DNA from: Clavelina lepadiformis
Taxonomy: Eukaryota; Chordata; Ascidiacea; Aplousobranchia; Clavelinidae
Assembly: GCF_947623445.1 (NCBI RefSeq)
Contig: NC_135245.1
Location: 18,731,501 to 18,795,500, forward strand
Direction: 5' to 3'
DNA length: 64,000 bases
The translations under genes were made by a program, and so were the position numbers. The notes beneath the pieces were generated by a model. It made no database searches. It was not told the DNA's origin and saw nothing but the letters and a program-made list of their open reading frames with translations. How positions within the stretch are numbered: position 1 is the first letter of the stretch; the number at the start of each line of letters is the position of its first letter. Positions 25,086-36,209 of this stretch are shown here, piece after piece.

Positions 25086-25767
25086 CTTGTATACAAGTGC
25101 ACAACCAGATGACGTCACAGTTTGAGTAGGTGGGGTCTACTCTATAGCATATATAAAGGCATCTTGTGGTTGTGCACTCGTATACTAGACCTGTATTTTG
25201 CTGTTTTTGGGTGAAATCTTCCAAAACTGTTACCAACAGTAGCCTACCTCTAGAAAAATTAAGTTTTAAGGGAAGCCTAAATTAGGCTTATGTCAAATTG
25301 ATAGGTGAGCGTATGATATGAATTCGAGACTATGATCGAAATAGCTTTAGAAGTTTAGATGGCTACACTAACTAGCCTATACCAGTACGGTAATTTCCGA
25401 TTTCTGCAAGTATACTGCCATACCGGTAGTCTACTTCCTCACTTTCGTAGATTAGTGTTGTAAATTCCACACGTCCGTAGATGGTAGCCATCGCATTAAA
25501 AAGATCTGTGCACCTTAACGAAAACGATACATGACGTCACGCACCAGTGGTTCCGGCCAGATGCTCAGACACTACAAACTCATCTCTCTACCCTTTCGGT
25601 CACTTGTAAGCCCGTATGGAAAGAAAGCATTGTGCACCGGAGCCCAGAAATGTTGTAGCTATCTGGTGCACCATATAGGTCAATAGAGTTTCTTTGTAAG
25701 CCAAGTAATTCCAAAACAGCGATATTTAGTGCACACTAGTCTTTAAAAACTTCGCTGCCCGGTGCAC
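25024..25767. repeat. Cluster of eight GTGCAC palindromes
   Basis: The hexamer GTGCAC starts at 25024, 25097, 25172, 25508, 25632, 25666, 25729 and 25762. Two of these belong to the terminal repeats of the small element at 25086-25190. The rest sit in unexplained sequence, several as GGTGCAC or GTGCACC. Random expectation in 750 bp is well under one. It may be a decayed repeat family or a protein-binding cluster. Confidence 0.5.
25086..25190. mobile_element. Short inverted-repeat element, about 105 bp, copy 1
   Basis: The ends are inverted repeats: left CTTGTATACAAGTGCACAAC and right GTGGTTGTGCACTCGTATAC. The core carries the CRE-like palindrome TGACGTCA beside the left arm. A clearly related copy lies at 32857-32957 in opposite orientation, sharing arms, the ATGCCTTT block and the GTGACGTCATCTGG block. 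Size and structure fit a MITE; the family is not assigned. Confidence 0.65.
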
Positions 25768-26009
25768 AAAATACTTACATTCCACACTGGCTCCTAATCC
25801 TAACTCCTAAGCGAGGTCCCCAACCCGAATCTCCCAATTCAGTGTGAAATTTGCTAATATATTATATCCATGGACAATAGACATCTTGGGTGCTGTAATT
25901 TTATACTCTGCACCACATGGGGCGCACAATAACCTAAACAGCCTGAACCATAATTAGATAAAAAAAAATACAAAAAAAGTAAAAAAAACAATGGTAACTG
26001 TACAATTTA
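25191..26009. other. Intergenic, repeat-rich
   Basis: No coding feature recognised. Contains most of the GTGCAC cluster and A-rich tracts near 25960-25990. Confidence 0.35.
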
Positions 26010-26375
26010 GCTCTGTAACCGAGTGTTTGGAGCGCCAGGCTCGCAATAATGCGGTTTGTGTTCCGTGTTCCTTACGTAGTTACACTACTTCTGTAACTCG
26101 TAATACCTTTGGGCTAGGCACTAACGACATTTGCTCCTATACAGTGAACATGGTGGGCAAAAGGACATAAAAATGAAAATAAAAAAATAAAACCTGCGTC
26201 ACAATCGGAACTTGCACAAAGGCTACTTCGATAAATGGCGCTCGAGCGATGAGGTAGGCCTATCATGACCGAGTTTAAGTCAAAATGCAAAGACATTCCG
26301 CAGCCCGAGAAAAAAGGATATCTATACCATCATATGATTGTACCACGACTTGTGCGAACGTGCGTGATAAAGTGG
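26010..26375. repeat. Candidate tRNA-derived SINE, copy 1
   Basis: Bases about 26012-26075 look like a decayed tRNA: a box A-like TAACCGAGTGTTTGGAGCG, the block GCGCCAGGCTCGCAATAAT where an anticodon arm would be, and a degenerate box B-like GTGTTCCGTGTTCC. Downstream, about 26205-26370 shares a patchy match with 39155-39290 (AATCGG, ATGGCGCTCGAGCGATGAGG against ATGGGGCTCAAGCGGTGAGG, GAGTTT, ATACCAT, and a GTTCGCAC-like end). This supports a dispersed repeat; the link between the tRNA-like head and this body is inferred. Confidence 0.4.
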
Positions 26376-26484
26376 TTACTGTCCATCATCATAGAAATCC
26401 TTAATTAATATAAAGACTTCAGGTAGGTGTAAAGTTAGGGAATGTAGTGTAATATATGTTATGGGAAATGTTAGGGAACATGTC

Positions 26485-26492
26485 CTTTAAAT
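26485..26492. repeat. Left target-site duplication of hAT element
   Basis: CTTTAAAT, repeated exactly at 27348-27355 on the other side of the 855 bp element. Eight base pairs is the usual hAT target duplication. Confidence 0.9.
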
Positions 26493-27347
26493 CAGTGGTC
26501 GGGCAACAACCGGGCCGCGGCCCGGTACCGGTCCGTGAGGAAATCGTTACCGGGCAGCATTACTTTTCCATGTCTATAGTGCAATATGTTTGTCGTATTT
26601 TGTCACCAAAAAGGTATTGGAAATCCGCGTTAGCTGATTTATCCCAACTATTGGACATCATATTGAACGTATTTGTTACATCGTAATGTGTAATGGCTGC
26701 CACAATAGTTCGAGGTTCGAAGAGATTGTGTGTGTGTTCAAAGTTTTGAAGGAAAGACTTTTTCTGTAACGAAATAGTAACTTTTAGTCCAGTCAGGTTT
26801 TCTGTTGTTTTATTTTGTAGAATCTGCAATGCAACTGCAATGCGCATAATCTAATGATTAGTGTAATAGTGTGGACACCAGAGTTATAGTTGGAGTTTAC
26901 AAGATTACAAGCGCTAAAGACCCTCGAACTGCAAAGAAATAAATCCGGAATCCATTCGTTTTCCAACCAAATGAATCGAACTTACCTGTACAACAAGAGG
27001 AACAGCTGGTGGACATTGTGAATGATGGTAACCTGAAATGTATTTTTCATACAACCACTCTACCAACGTTTTGGATGAAGGTCTTGCCAGAATATCCGGA
27101 TCTTGTTATTGCAGCTACAAAGACGAAGCTGCAAAACAGACTGGACGTGAGGGATACATTACGAGTGTCATTGAGTACCATAATTCGTAGGTGGGAGCGT
27201 CGCTTTGCGACAAAACAGGCTCAAGGTTCTCATTGAAATTCCCACTTCTATGAAGTTAATGAACATTTGTGTTTTTTTGAAGGCCGGTCCGCGAAAGATT
27301 TTCATTTTTAAACCGGTCCGTAGTGCCCAAAAGGTTGCCGACCCCTG
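26493..27347. mobile_element. hAT element relic, 855 bp, with transposase tail
   Basis: Left end CAGTGGTCGGGCAACA and complement of right end CAGGGGTCGGCAACCT are hAT-type inverted repeats, bounded by a perfect 8 bp target duplication. About 27004-27236 on the plus strand encodes the C-terminal end of a hAT (ZBED/Charlie-like) transposase, with LPTFWMKVLPEYPDL and QNRLDVRDTLRVSLSTI. The stretch normally joining these blocks, including the conserved TTYLCE region, is absent, so the copy carries an internal deletion and cannot make active transposase. Confidence 0.88.
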
Positions 27348-27355
27348 CTTTAAAT
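27348..27355. repeat. Right target-site duplication of hAT element
   Basis: CTTTAAAT, identical to 26485-26492. Confidence 0.9.
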
Positions 27356-28753
27356 TTTCCAATAGTGCAGTTGTTTTGTTTTTTGTGATATTTTGGTTTT
27401 AGATTTGTTAAACTTGGAAATTATTTTGTGGTTTTCGTGACCAAGCTTACCTACCATCTTATAGCACAATTCTATTATTGCTATCTTGCATATTTTAAGT
27501 TCTTGTGCTTTGCCACTTTTCATGCTCGTTGGTTGTTTGTAAGCATGTGTTTTATTGTGCTATAACTACAACGACTAGCATCTTAATTTTCGCAAAGTAA
27601 AGGCAAAAATAATCGATACAATACAATACAAAAGATTTTGATTACTGTACTAGACAAAAAGTACTTACAATGTGCGACAAGTAAACCGACTTATTATGTT
27701 TTGAATTAACCTCATAGAGAAATGTTTGATTTAACTGATGTGTTAAACCATAAATTTTAGTGACTAGCGGCTGCTTGTACTTTGTTCCGTTTTAAATAGA
27801 TTATACTGTAAACTTGCAAGAATATGCAGCTGGTATAAGTATGCTGATAAGATTTTGTACCTTATTTTACGATGGTTTGCTATCATCTTTACGTTTGTTT
27901 GCTAAATCTAAGTGTTCAACAATGTGCGCTAGTGCTACTTTTTGTCTTTGCCTGCTGGTGCTGGGCCACTATGCCTACGTATAGCCTATGTGGTAAAGGT
28001 CAAATCGAAATACGAGTGCAAGTTTTACTACGGTACAACCTGTAAATAGTAGCCTATAGCCGTTTAGGCCTAGTATTGTCACGTCATATGCTTGAAATGC
28101 CAAACCGGATACTCAAACAGGACTGCCATTGTTCTTAGTTTCGTCTAGAACTAGGCTAGCGTATAAATACTGTTAAAATTTTGTTAAAATTTGCTTTGTG
28201 TATTAAAATTAATAATGGAAATTGTTGATACACTTCAATTCTTTTTTAAATTACAAGCGTTTTGGGCATTGAATTTTAAAGATTCCGTTCAGTTGAGTAG
28301 CATAAAAATTCCTTAACGCGATAAAAAAATTTAAACTATGTTGCCTAAGGCTAGGCTAGCCTATATGCCTTTAGTTCTTATTGTATAGTGATTTGAATCC
28401 TATACACACTGGGCTTGTTCGATATGACGTAGTAAAATGCGTAGGGGGTTACGTTGTTATACATTGCTATACTTTTACTGGAATAACCTTTGTAGTTTTT
28501 GCAGTGGGATGAAATTTTTCAACCACCCAGCACTGAATATATCCAGCATTACTGAAAGCAATTTACATCATAGGCCAGCAAAACAAGAAACTTTTCACTG
28601 CCTGACTGTGGTAGTAGGTTGTGGTGCTACTGAGTTTCGAACATGGATTATATATTCAAGTGTAAATTCTTATGGTTTCAGGCTGTTAGTGTACACCCCA
28701 AAAAGTAATAGTGTTCATGATATTGTCATGTACTGGAATTAAATTGTTTCAAG
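27356..28753. other. Intergenic upstream of KGD4, no gene recognised
   Basis: Contains the presumed promoter of the KGD4-ALKBH1 pair. An open frame at 28437-28742 has no family motif. TTTCAAG directly before the KGD4 ATG could serve as a splice acceptor, either cis or spliced-leader. Confidence 0.4.
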
Positions 28754-29008
28754 ATGAGCAAGATCATACAAGCTGTGAAAGCACATGTTCCTTTAATTAA
28801 ATTTCCGAAGAGAGTAAAGTGGGAACCGAGTCTCGATTTCAACCCTGCCAAGCTTACCCCAAAAATTAAGCTGCCTACGAGAACATCTGCACCCATTGGA
28901 AATCTTCCCGACACCATAGAAGTATTTCGAGTCGTGCCTGATCGCTTTCGTCGTAGACCTGTTGACGTTTATGAACTCGAATACATAGAACGTGGCGGCC
29001 CGGAATAG
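28754..29008 (+). CDS. KGD4: KGD4/MRPS36, 2-oxoglutarate dehydrogenase subunit 4
   Basis: Single exon, 84 residues. The N-terminus IIQAVKAHVPLIKFPKR and the C-terminal end RFRRRPVDVYELEYIERGGP match the two conserved ends of MRPS36/KGD4, a small mitochondrial protein that links the E3 subunit to the E1-E2 core of the 2-oxoglutarate dehydrogenase complex (first described as mitoribosomal protein S36). The middle is variable and proline/lysine rich, as in the family. Length is slightly below the vertebrate protein. The stop TAG at 29006-29008 is only 4 bp before the ALKBH1 ATG, which suggests shared transcription. An AG directly precedes the ATG. Confidence 0.9.
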   Translation: MSKIIQAVKAHVPLIKFPKRVKWEPSLDFNPAKLTPKIKLPTRTSAPIGNLPDTIEVFRVVPDRFRRRPVDVYELEYIERGGPE

Positions 29009-29012
29009 AAAC

Positions 29013-31201
29013 ATGGACAGTTTTTATCTAAACGAAGACTCGGAAAATGAATATGATGAATTTACAGCACTGTTTAAATATTATAAGCAAAAAGTCTCAA
29101 AACCGAATTTTAATGAAGTTATTGATTTTAAACGTAATGCTGACCGCTTCGCTAAAACATTATTATCTGTGCCTGGAGACAAACGCAACTTGGGATTAAA
29201 AGATGTTTCAACATGGGAAAGTTATCAGCTCGATAATTGCCCTGGGTTTCACTTCATTCCTGACCCATTTACTGCTGAGGGGAAAAACAAGTGGAGCCGT
29301 CAGTGTGTGGAAGATTATCCTTGTGACCAGAATGAAACTAATATTGGGTTTCTTAGTGAAACACCTTGGAAAATATCTAATGAAATACTTCAGTCAACTC
29401 CCAAAAATCATCTATCTAGATATTCAAGTGAGGGTTGAAAGCTGTTTTAGTTAGCCGTGTTGTGTGTGGTTGTTTGGAAATTTTATCAATTAATCATATT
29501 ATTAATGAATTATAAGTACAACTAATTTATTTTATTAATTTATCATATAAAAGAAAATTATCAATTAACATAGCAAGATATTTTTGACTGTTTAGTATAG
29601 TGTTTAGTTTAGTATGATGTGCTGTGTTAAATATGCAGGAAATAATATTATACATTGCACAACTAACAAAGCCAAATCTCAACATACTTATAAAATAAAG
29701 CGTTGATATCATGATGATGTTGCTCTAACATTGGCCATATCTTGTCTGAAGAACAGCTAAAAGTGCTCAAAACCACTCCAGTGTGGAAGCTTAGATGGGC
29801 AACTTTAGGTCTGCGCTACAACTGGAACACAAAGGAGTACTTTCAAAGCGGTTGTTCGACGTTTCCTGCAGAAGTCAATGATCTGAGTTGCGTCATTGCT
29901 TCTGCTATTGGCTGGAAGAACTACAAAGCAGAGGTGTATATGTATATAAATTTTGTCTTGGTGATTATAGCAGAGTATGTTTTCTTATCTGTATCCATTT
30001 ATGATGGGTATAGACATTAAATTATTTTCCCAAACTGGATTTAAGACCCTGCTGTATGTAGGATGAAGAGTGTATGGTTTTGCATAGGTTCTCAGCTGTT
30101 TATGAAATATTCGCTTTAACTGCAGTTGCCGAGTTCTGCTGTGTTGTGTATATAATTATGTCAATCTGTGAAATTTCAATTAACTCATGACCATATACTG
30201 TACATACTAACATTGAAATGTGACTAGGAATATAACCTTCAAGTACTCTATGCTATAAGTTAACCTAACTGTGGGTGATGAAAGAAATTCATTTAGTGTT
30301 ACTAGTAGTCATTACACTACTAGTCACTACTTACTAGTTGCTTGTATTTCTATTTATAAAACCCTTTGAAAACTTACAGTATAGGTTATGTGTGGTGATA
30401 CATTTATATTAAAGCATAACATTTATTTTCTTTCAATACTTGGGTTATTTGTCTTGTAGGAATAGTGCAAAAGGTAGATTGTGAATAGTCCTGTGTCATT
30501 GTGTGAGAAAATATATATACCAGTTATATAACACAGAACTTTTTGTGCTTTTCTTGCAATGCAGGTTGCGATAGTGAATTATTACCATGTTGGCACAAAC
30601 ATATGCCCCCACACTGACCATTCCGAAAAGGATCTTAGCTGCCCACTAGTGTCTGTCAGCTTTGGACTACCTGCAATATTTCTGCTTGGAGGTTTGTACG
30701 GAGTTATGAGACTAATATTGTTTGTATGTTTTTTATATTAATAAGCTTAATGTGCAGTTTGTTGCAATTTTAGAACAATTGAGTCTAATAACTAGTTTTA
30801 TTTTAAAAAGTGGAAACATTTATACTCAAAGCATTCAATTTGATTTCCATGTTTGAATGTGGGAACTCAAAACTTTTAAAAATCACACTCAAAATATTAT
30901 CGTCCCTTGCTCTGTAAAACTTCTACTGATAGAGACTTGAGTAAGGTTATTCCAGGTTACACTTCGCAATTGTGAGTGTTGACATTGTAACCTATTGACA
31001 GGTCAAACCAAGGATACTAAACCCTCCGCTATCATGGTGAGATCTGGTGACGTCATAGTTATGAGCGGACCGTCGCGTCTCGCCTATCACGCCGTGCCGC
31101 GGATCATTGACGATGATGTGGATTGTGGGAGTGCTGATCCACTGGATGTGTATTTAAACCACACCAGGATCAATTTAAACGTTCGGCAATTTCAGACTTA
31201 G
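29013..31201 (+). CDS. ALKBH1: ALKBH1, Fe(II)/2-oxoglutarate-dependent nucleic acid demethylase
   Basis: Four exons in phase: 29013..29427, 29752..29933, 30565..30691 and 31002..31201, giving 307 aa. AlkB-homologue 1 removes methyl groups from nucleic acids (tRNA m1A, and other reported substrates) using iron and 2-oxoglutarate. Visible marks are YPGF-like CPGFHFIPDPF, KLRWATLGLRYNWNTKEY, the iron ligands in CPHTDHSE (H and D) and YHAVPR (H), and the 2-oxoglutarate-binding end TRINLNVRQ. Compared with the human protein it lacks the long C-terminal extension. The second exon's acceptor (CTGAAG) is weak but phase demands it. The first in-frame ATG is 4 bp after the KGD4 stop. Confidence 0.95.
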
Positions 31202-31252
31202 ACGTGTTTTAAAGTCTAGTTTAATTTCTATTGAAGAGATCAAAATTAACTG

Positions 31253-31258
31253 AATAAA
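31253..31258 (+). promoter_or_regulatory. Poly(A) signal AATAAA of ALKBH1
   Basis: Canonical signal 52 bp past the ALKBH1 stop codon. A second AATAAA lies near 31613. Confidence 0.65.
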
Positions 31259-31687
31259 AACGATTTCACAAAAGCTTTGTGTAAATACGAAGAAGCGAGA
31301 AAAAATCAAAATATCAATTAGAGCGTTGTACATTGCACAAAATACCAACGCAGTACGTTGAAATAACAGCTCAAGCCAGAAACAATGCGCTCTCCCTGCA
31401 GCTAATCCTGCGTTTCAACACGGGGTGTCATTCGGAATGTAGCCAATTGTAGAGAACAATATGATTTTTGAACAACGGTGTCAAATGACAAACAGGATAT
31501 ATCGTGTCACTCAAAAGTTGGCCTTAATGACGATAGTTTTGTCTTCGTGGCGGCCATAACTGCTTCAGTAGATTACAAGTGGATAAGGTTATAGGTCTTC
31601 ACCAATTCGACAATAAAAATCACAAGAAATATAACACTACGCGGTCAATATTACGAAACGGACAACAAGATGTGGCGGTAGCGTTGG
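31259..31687. other. Convergent 3' ends, no gene
   Basis: Lies between the 3' end of ALKBH1 (plus) and the 3' end of the unrecognised gene (minus). It likely holds both 3' UTRs. Confidence 0.4.
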
Positions 31688-34600
31688 TTACGTTCCCCCG
31701 CCTCGGTTTGCCTGAGCTGCGGAAATAAGGCTGCTGGCGTCCAGAAATAAAAACTGAGCCTGCAAGTTTGTTTGAATGTACACCCACATTCCCTTGGAAC
31801 TCTGACGTAGACTCTGCAAACAAAAGCAATTATTTAATTACAGCTAGTTGACAATGTGGTCTTTGCAGTTTTCATGAAAATAGTCTTCCTTGGTCGGGAA
31901 AAGTACGGTAATCGCCGACTGCGTGTAGTTGTAGATGAAACGAGAAGCTATCTCTCCACCTGCAGCGCTGTAATCACCACACGAGTGGCATAGATAGAAG
32001 TGTAAGTTTCCCATAAATATTTTAAGTTTAGGTTAATTGCCAAAGACTTTTTACTTAGGTTCTTATTACCGATTTTGAATTATTACGGCATAGAGATTAA
32101 GGTGAAGTGAACTGTTGACTTATGAGGGTATCTTTACTAAATTTACCTGTTAAATTATCTGACTCTAAAGTATTGTTGCGTGCCGTTAGAATACTCTAAC
32201 CTTTTGTCAAAGGAAAGGTTTTAATATTACAATAGAAATAGTTTAAAGGAAAATGTATTAATTATAGGTGCTGTACACTTTCTCAATAATACGAATAATC
32301 AAGAACATAAGCAATACTACTGCTAATAAGTTGTCTATTGAGTTGCAATTACCGTGTCTAGCTTAGATAACTCATCTGTCGATTTTGATGTTTCACTCGA
32401 CTAACTCTGCTCGCTGGTAGAAGTGCGAGCTTATAAACGTGAAGGTGATGGGGGTTAAAATGGTCGACATGAAAAACGGAGCGAGTCGTAGCAGGTGCAA
32501 CGGAAAAAACTATGTTTAGACAATGGTAGATACACTTAGCTAAAGCTGACACGTCGAGACATGGATAAATAACGATCGGTGTTAAGGTTAAGAAGGATTT
32601 CGAATAACAACTTTTTATCACAATAGATGCTGGAAAACAACCTGGGAACCAACTAAAAGAGTGTTTACACGAAGTTATTCAGAGCAAGTTTCCAAATATA
32701 AATCGACAGTTTTATCAAAAAACAAATTCATAAACTTCAATTAATAACTAGAAAACACTTTTGCAAGAAATGATGTCGGTTAATGGTATACCACCACCCA
32801 GGCTGCTGCAAAGACAGGTACCCAATGATATGTCTATGCTGGTAACATGTTTTCGGTCTAGTATAGGCTACAGTGCGCAACCACAGGATGCCTTTGTACA
32901 CAAGACCCAAGCTACTCCAATTGTGACGTCATCTGGTTGTGCACTTGTCTACTAGACAACATGTTTTAAGCTGCTTATCGAGTTGCAACGGATTTAACTT
33001 CCGTGCTAATTTAGCCGAGTGTGCAGGCGGGTTGGATGGAAGAGAGCATTAAATCGCGATAAAGTGAAAGTCAAATATGCTTATGCGTGGGTATAGCAAA
33101 GCCTATGGTGAATGGGAAACTAAAGAGTTAAGTTCGTCTTACCTTCCTCGCATGTTTCGCCCGTCTCCCTCGCCATTGTTTGGCCAGGTAATTTTTCAAC
33201 CTTCGGCGTTGCCTTCCTTCCGTAATCATTTCTTCGTCGTCGTCTTGTGAAGATTCGTCATCATGAAATCCCGAATCGTTCGCGGATGATGTGACGTCAC
33301 AAACGACTTCTTCCATCAATCTATAAGCCTTGGGAATGATGCGGAAATCTACTTTTCTTCCGCGGTAGGCGTAATCATCCTCTAATCGCGTAATCGATTC
33401 CACGCTTGATGACGCAATCAGGTTTATTTTATCGTCATGGTTCACGGCACTTTGGTCTGCGTCATATCGCCGAGCTGCAAACGACAAAAGAAAAGACTGG
33501 TGATTGGTGAAGCTTATGGTACCCTAGTTACCGTATTCTCTACTTGGAACAAGTACTGTCACCCTGAAAGTTTAGCAAAACTATTTCGCCATACTAAGTG
33601 TCAGTGAAAATATTTTCCCAAACGAATTTAAAATAACTCTGGTGTTTATTTCACTGCAACATCGCGATCTGTGCGAGCCCTGTGTGGCTAGCTAATATGG
33701 ACGCTGTCACTGCTAACCAATTTATCAGCTAGCAACCCAACGTCGGCATAATATAGAAAAGAAAATGCTCCAGTCACTTTTAAGCGTCCTCCGTTCGTAA
33801 TCAACTTTAGTTGTATTGCAAGATGTAACGCGCTGTGTGTCGTACTTTGTTTCGTTGCCACTATGATTCACGTACAAGCAGACAGTAGAAAATCTCGTTT
33901 GATGAATCTCATCTTCGACTTTAAAGTTCTTGGTTCGAGAAATTTCTTAATCAGTTCGATATTATTGTCACTGATAGCCCGGCACTGGAGAGGATTGAAC
34001 TTTGACCCCTTGTTTTGTTCGATCCAGTTTATACGATTTGAAACAAATACCTGTACATCAATGGTGCTAGTGTTCATTCCAGAGACATTTTGTCCTAACT
34101 ATTAGTTGCAACCTGAACGACGCAGAATTTTGAAGAGCATGGCAAGACTAGACACAACCACGTGATTTGCCACAACAGTAACCAAATTAAGTATCGTTTA
34201 ATCGATATCTGGATCTCAATCCGAGAACAATTTGGCATGAGCAAATCGTTCAGTTCATAAATTGTTACATTGCTTTTACGACAGCATAGGCTATGAAATA
34301 AACAAGAGTCGACTGTATACATGACAAAATGCGGCAGTGTACAGCACAATTTCGAGGAAAATTTAACTCCGATTTTAAGTAGTAACCACCGCTAAACATG
34401 ACACCAAACAGGCTTGGGTTGCATAATGCTCTATAACGCGAGTACAATAATTATTTTCAAAGGTAAATGGTATACTATCACCCACAGCCATAGCAACTGA
34501 ATAAAGTCGATCGTCCAGCGAAAAGGGACTTTATTTTGTAACAATTCGAAAGAAAAGTCGTTGTCATGGTCTTTCAGCACTGTGTCTTTGGCGCAGATAT

Positions 34601-36209
34601 GCGCACCCTGCACAGATACCGAGTTACGTAAAGTCCTTAATGTTTAAACAAAGTTAGAAATTTGTTGCTTTTCAAAAGCTGATACGGATAGGTATGTTAA
34701 GATCAACATGACTTAATATGACGTAATTGTTGTTAATATTTTACAGGTGTTTAATGTTTCCTCTTTACTCATGTCACCTATTAATAGTCTATTTTGGTAA
34801 AAGTTAACTGGTAAACTGAAAGCTCGTTGGAATGTGTAACATTACATAATTAGAAAAATAATTTAAGGCACACACAGTAGGGTTTAAAGTTGTAACCATA
34901 AACGTTGAAGTCCTCGAATTAGTTTTTAATCCCGCAAATATTAAGTCAAGAAAGACGAACATGCCAATGCTGAAAGACATACAGTGCGTACAATCTATTT
35001 CCAAACATTTTTTCATGACGATCAAGCATATTTGTGTTGCTTGTCATGACGATCTACTGTAATAAACCTAATTCACTGCTTTGAAAAATGCGTGATTAAA
35101 CCCTATCCTAACCAGGCTCGCGAGTTTACTAAAAAACTAGGTGTGGCCGACCCCGCACACACATTTTCAATCGTTAATTACTAGAAAACTATACGTCGTA
35201 AACTGATCGGATTTTGACAGGTTAGTAGAAAAATCATCTGGTTTCCTGTATACATCATAATTGTGAAACTAAAGAAAGTGAATTTAGTGTAAATTAAGTA
35301 TTTCTAAAAGTGACACATTTCTAGAAATTCTTCTTGATATGCCGCGTCCCCGCTGTGCGGAAAACCAGCTGACCGCGAGAAGAGAACGAAAGAGAATAGT
35401 TAGTCGAGTTATTGGTGCGTACATGAGTAATACGCTTCAATGCGGAGAGCAGAGCAAAGCAGAGGAAAATTATGAAAATATCGCAATATCTTAAAAATTA
35501 CAAAATCCAACTTTATCAAACAAACATGGACAGATAGCCGAACATTTTTTAGGAAAAGTCACAAAATTTCAATTTTCTACAGCTAACAATGCAACTGTAC
35601 GCCACGTTTTGCTATGACAGTGTGCGGGAGAAGCCAAGCCTAGTTAGAATAGGGTAAAGGCTAATACAACAGCAGCGGAAAGTTAATCGGCGAAAAATAT
35701 ATCAGAGGTATTTCTTTGCGCTTGTTTCACAATTGTCTTAGACCTCACGTATTTAGATCTTTGCTCAACCACGCATGCAAATTTAATGCTGCACAACTTG
35801 TTGCATATACTTGCGTGTGCGTTGCTAACATTATTTTGCAAGTTTAAAACTCACAACTTTATTTATTTTTTTGCATGGAAGCCTTAAATAGGCAAAAAGC
35901 GGCAATGTAGAACTAGCTCCAATGAGCTGTTATAACATCCATTTTGTACAACGATTGTACAACGTTTACAAACCAGGTGAAACCACACAAAGAGGTCATA
36001 AATTACCTATTACATTCAGCCCAGCAGTCGCGAGCCAGAATGCTACAGTTGTACTTACGTTTAGTTTTCTTTTTCAGGCCAAACCTTTTCTTGAAACGGC
36101 ACCATAATCCGTGTTTTTTATTAACACAAGAACTCTCCTTGGCTTCGATCATCCCTATTGGCTCTGTGTCGTTACCGTCAAGCAAGACGTCATAATGGTT
36201 TTCTGGCAT
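31688..36209 (-). CDS. Unrecognised three-exon gene, 202 aa
   Basis: Minus-strand exons 36059..36209, 33143..33474 and 31688..31813 join in phase with GT-AG introns (2.6 and 1.3 kb). I do not recognise the family. Exon 1 starts MPENHYDVLLDGNDTEPIG and has a basic cluster (RFKKRFGLKKKTKR), a likely nuclear-localisation type signal. Exon 2 has an acidic stretch (DESSQDDDEEM) followed by a second basic block (RQRRRLKNYLAKQWRGRRAK). Exon 3 encodes a short tail with LQAQFLFLDASSLISAAQ. No signal peptide or membrane helix is evident. The opposite charges and basic clusters hint at a nuclear or nucleic-acid-associated role, which is inference. The long exon 2 frame and matching phases are the main support. 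Confidence 0.6.
32857..32957. mobile_element. Short inverted-repeat element, about 100 bp, copy 2
   Basis: Related to 25086-25190 but inverted: TCTAGTATAGGCTACAGTGC at one end and TGGTTGTGCACTTGTCTACT at the other, with GATGCCTTTGTACAC and GTGACGTCATCTGG blocks conserved between copies. Lies inside the second intron of the 202-aa gene. Confidence 0.6.
33475..36058. other. First intron of the 202-aa gene
   Basis: No additional supported feature. A small frame at about 35339-35494 begins with ATG but has no family motif. Confidence 0.35.

Noticed and set aside
28437..28742. 101-codon plus frame before KGD4
   Set aside because: No motif, not in phase with KGD4, and it probably represents upstream flank or untranslated sequence.
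30301..30338. Three ACTAGT palindromes in 38 bp
   Set aside because: Short low-complexity intron sequence in ALKBH1; no partner motif or wider pattern.
35140..35165. GGTGTGGCCGACCCCGCACA, resembling a hAT terminus
   Set aside because: No matching inverted end or target duplication within several kilobases.
35339..35494. Small plus-strand frame of about 51 codons starting MPRPRCAENQLT
   Set aside because: Lies in an intron of the opposite-strand gene, with no motif or poly(A) signal to support it.
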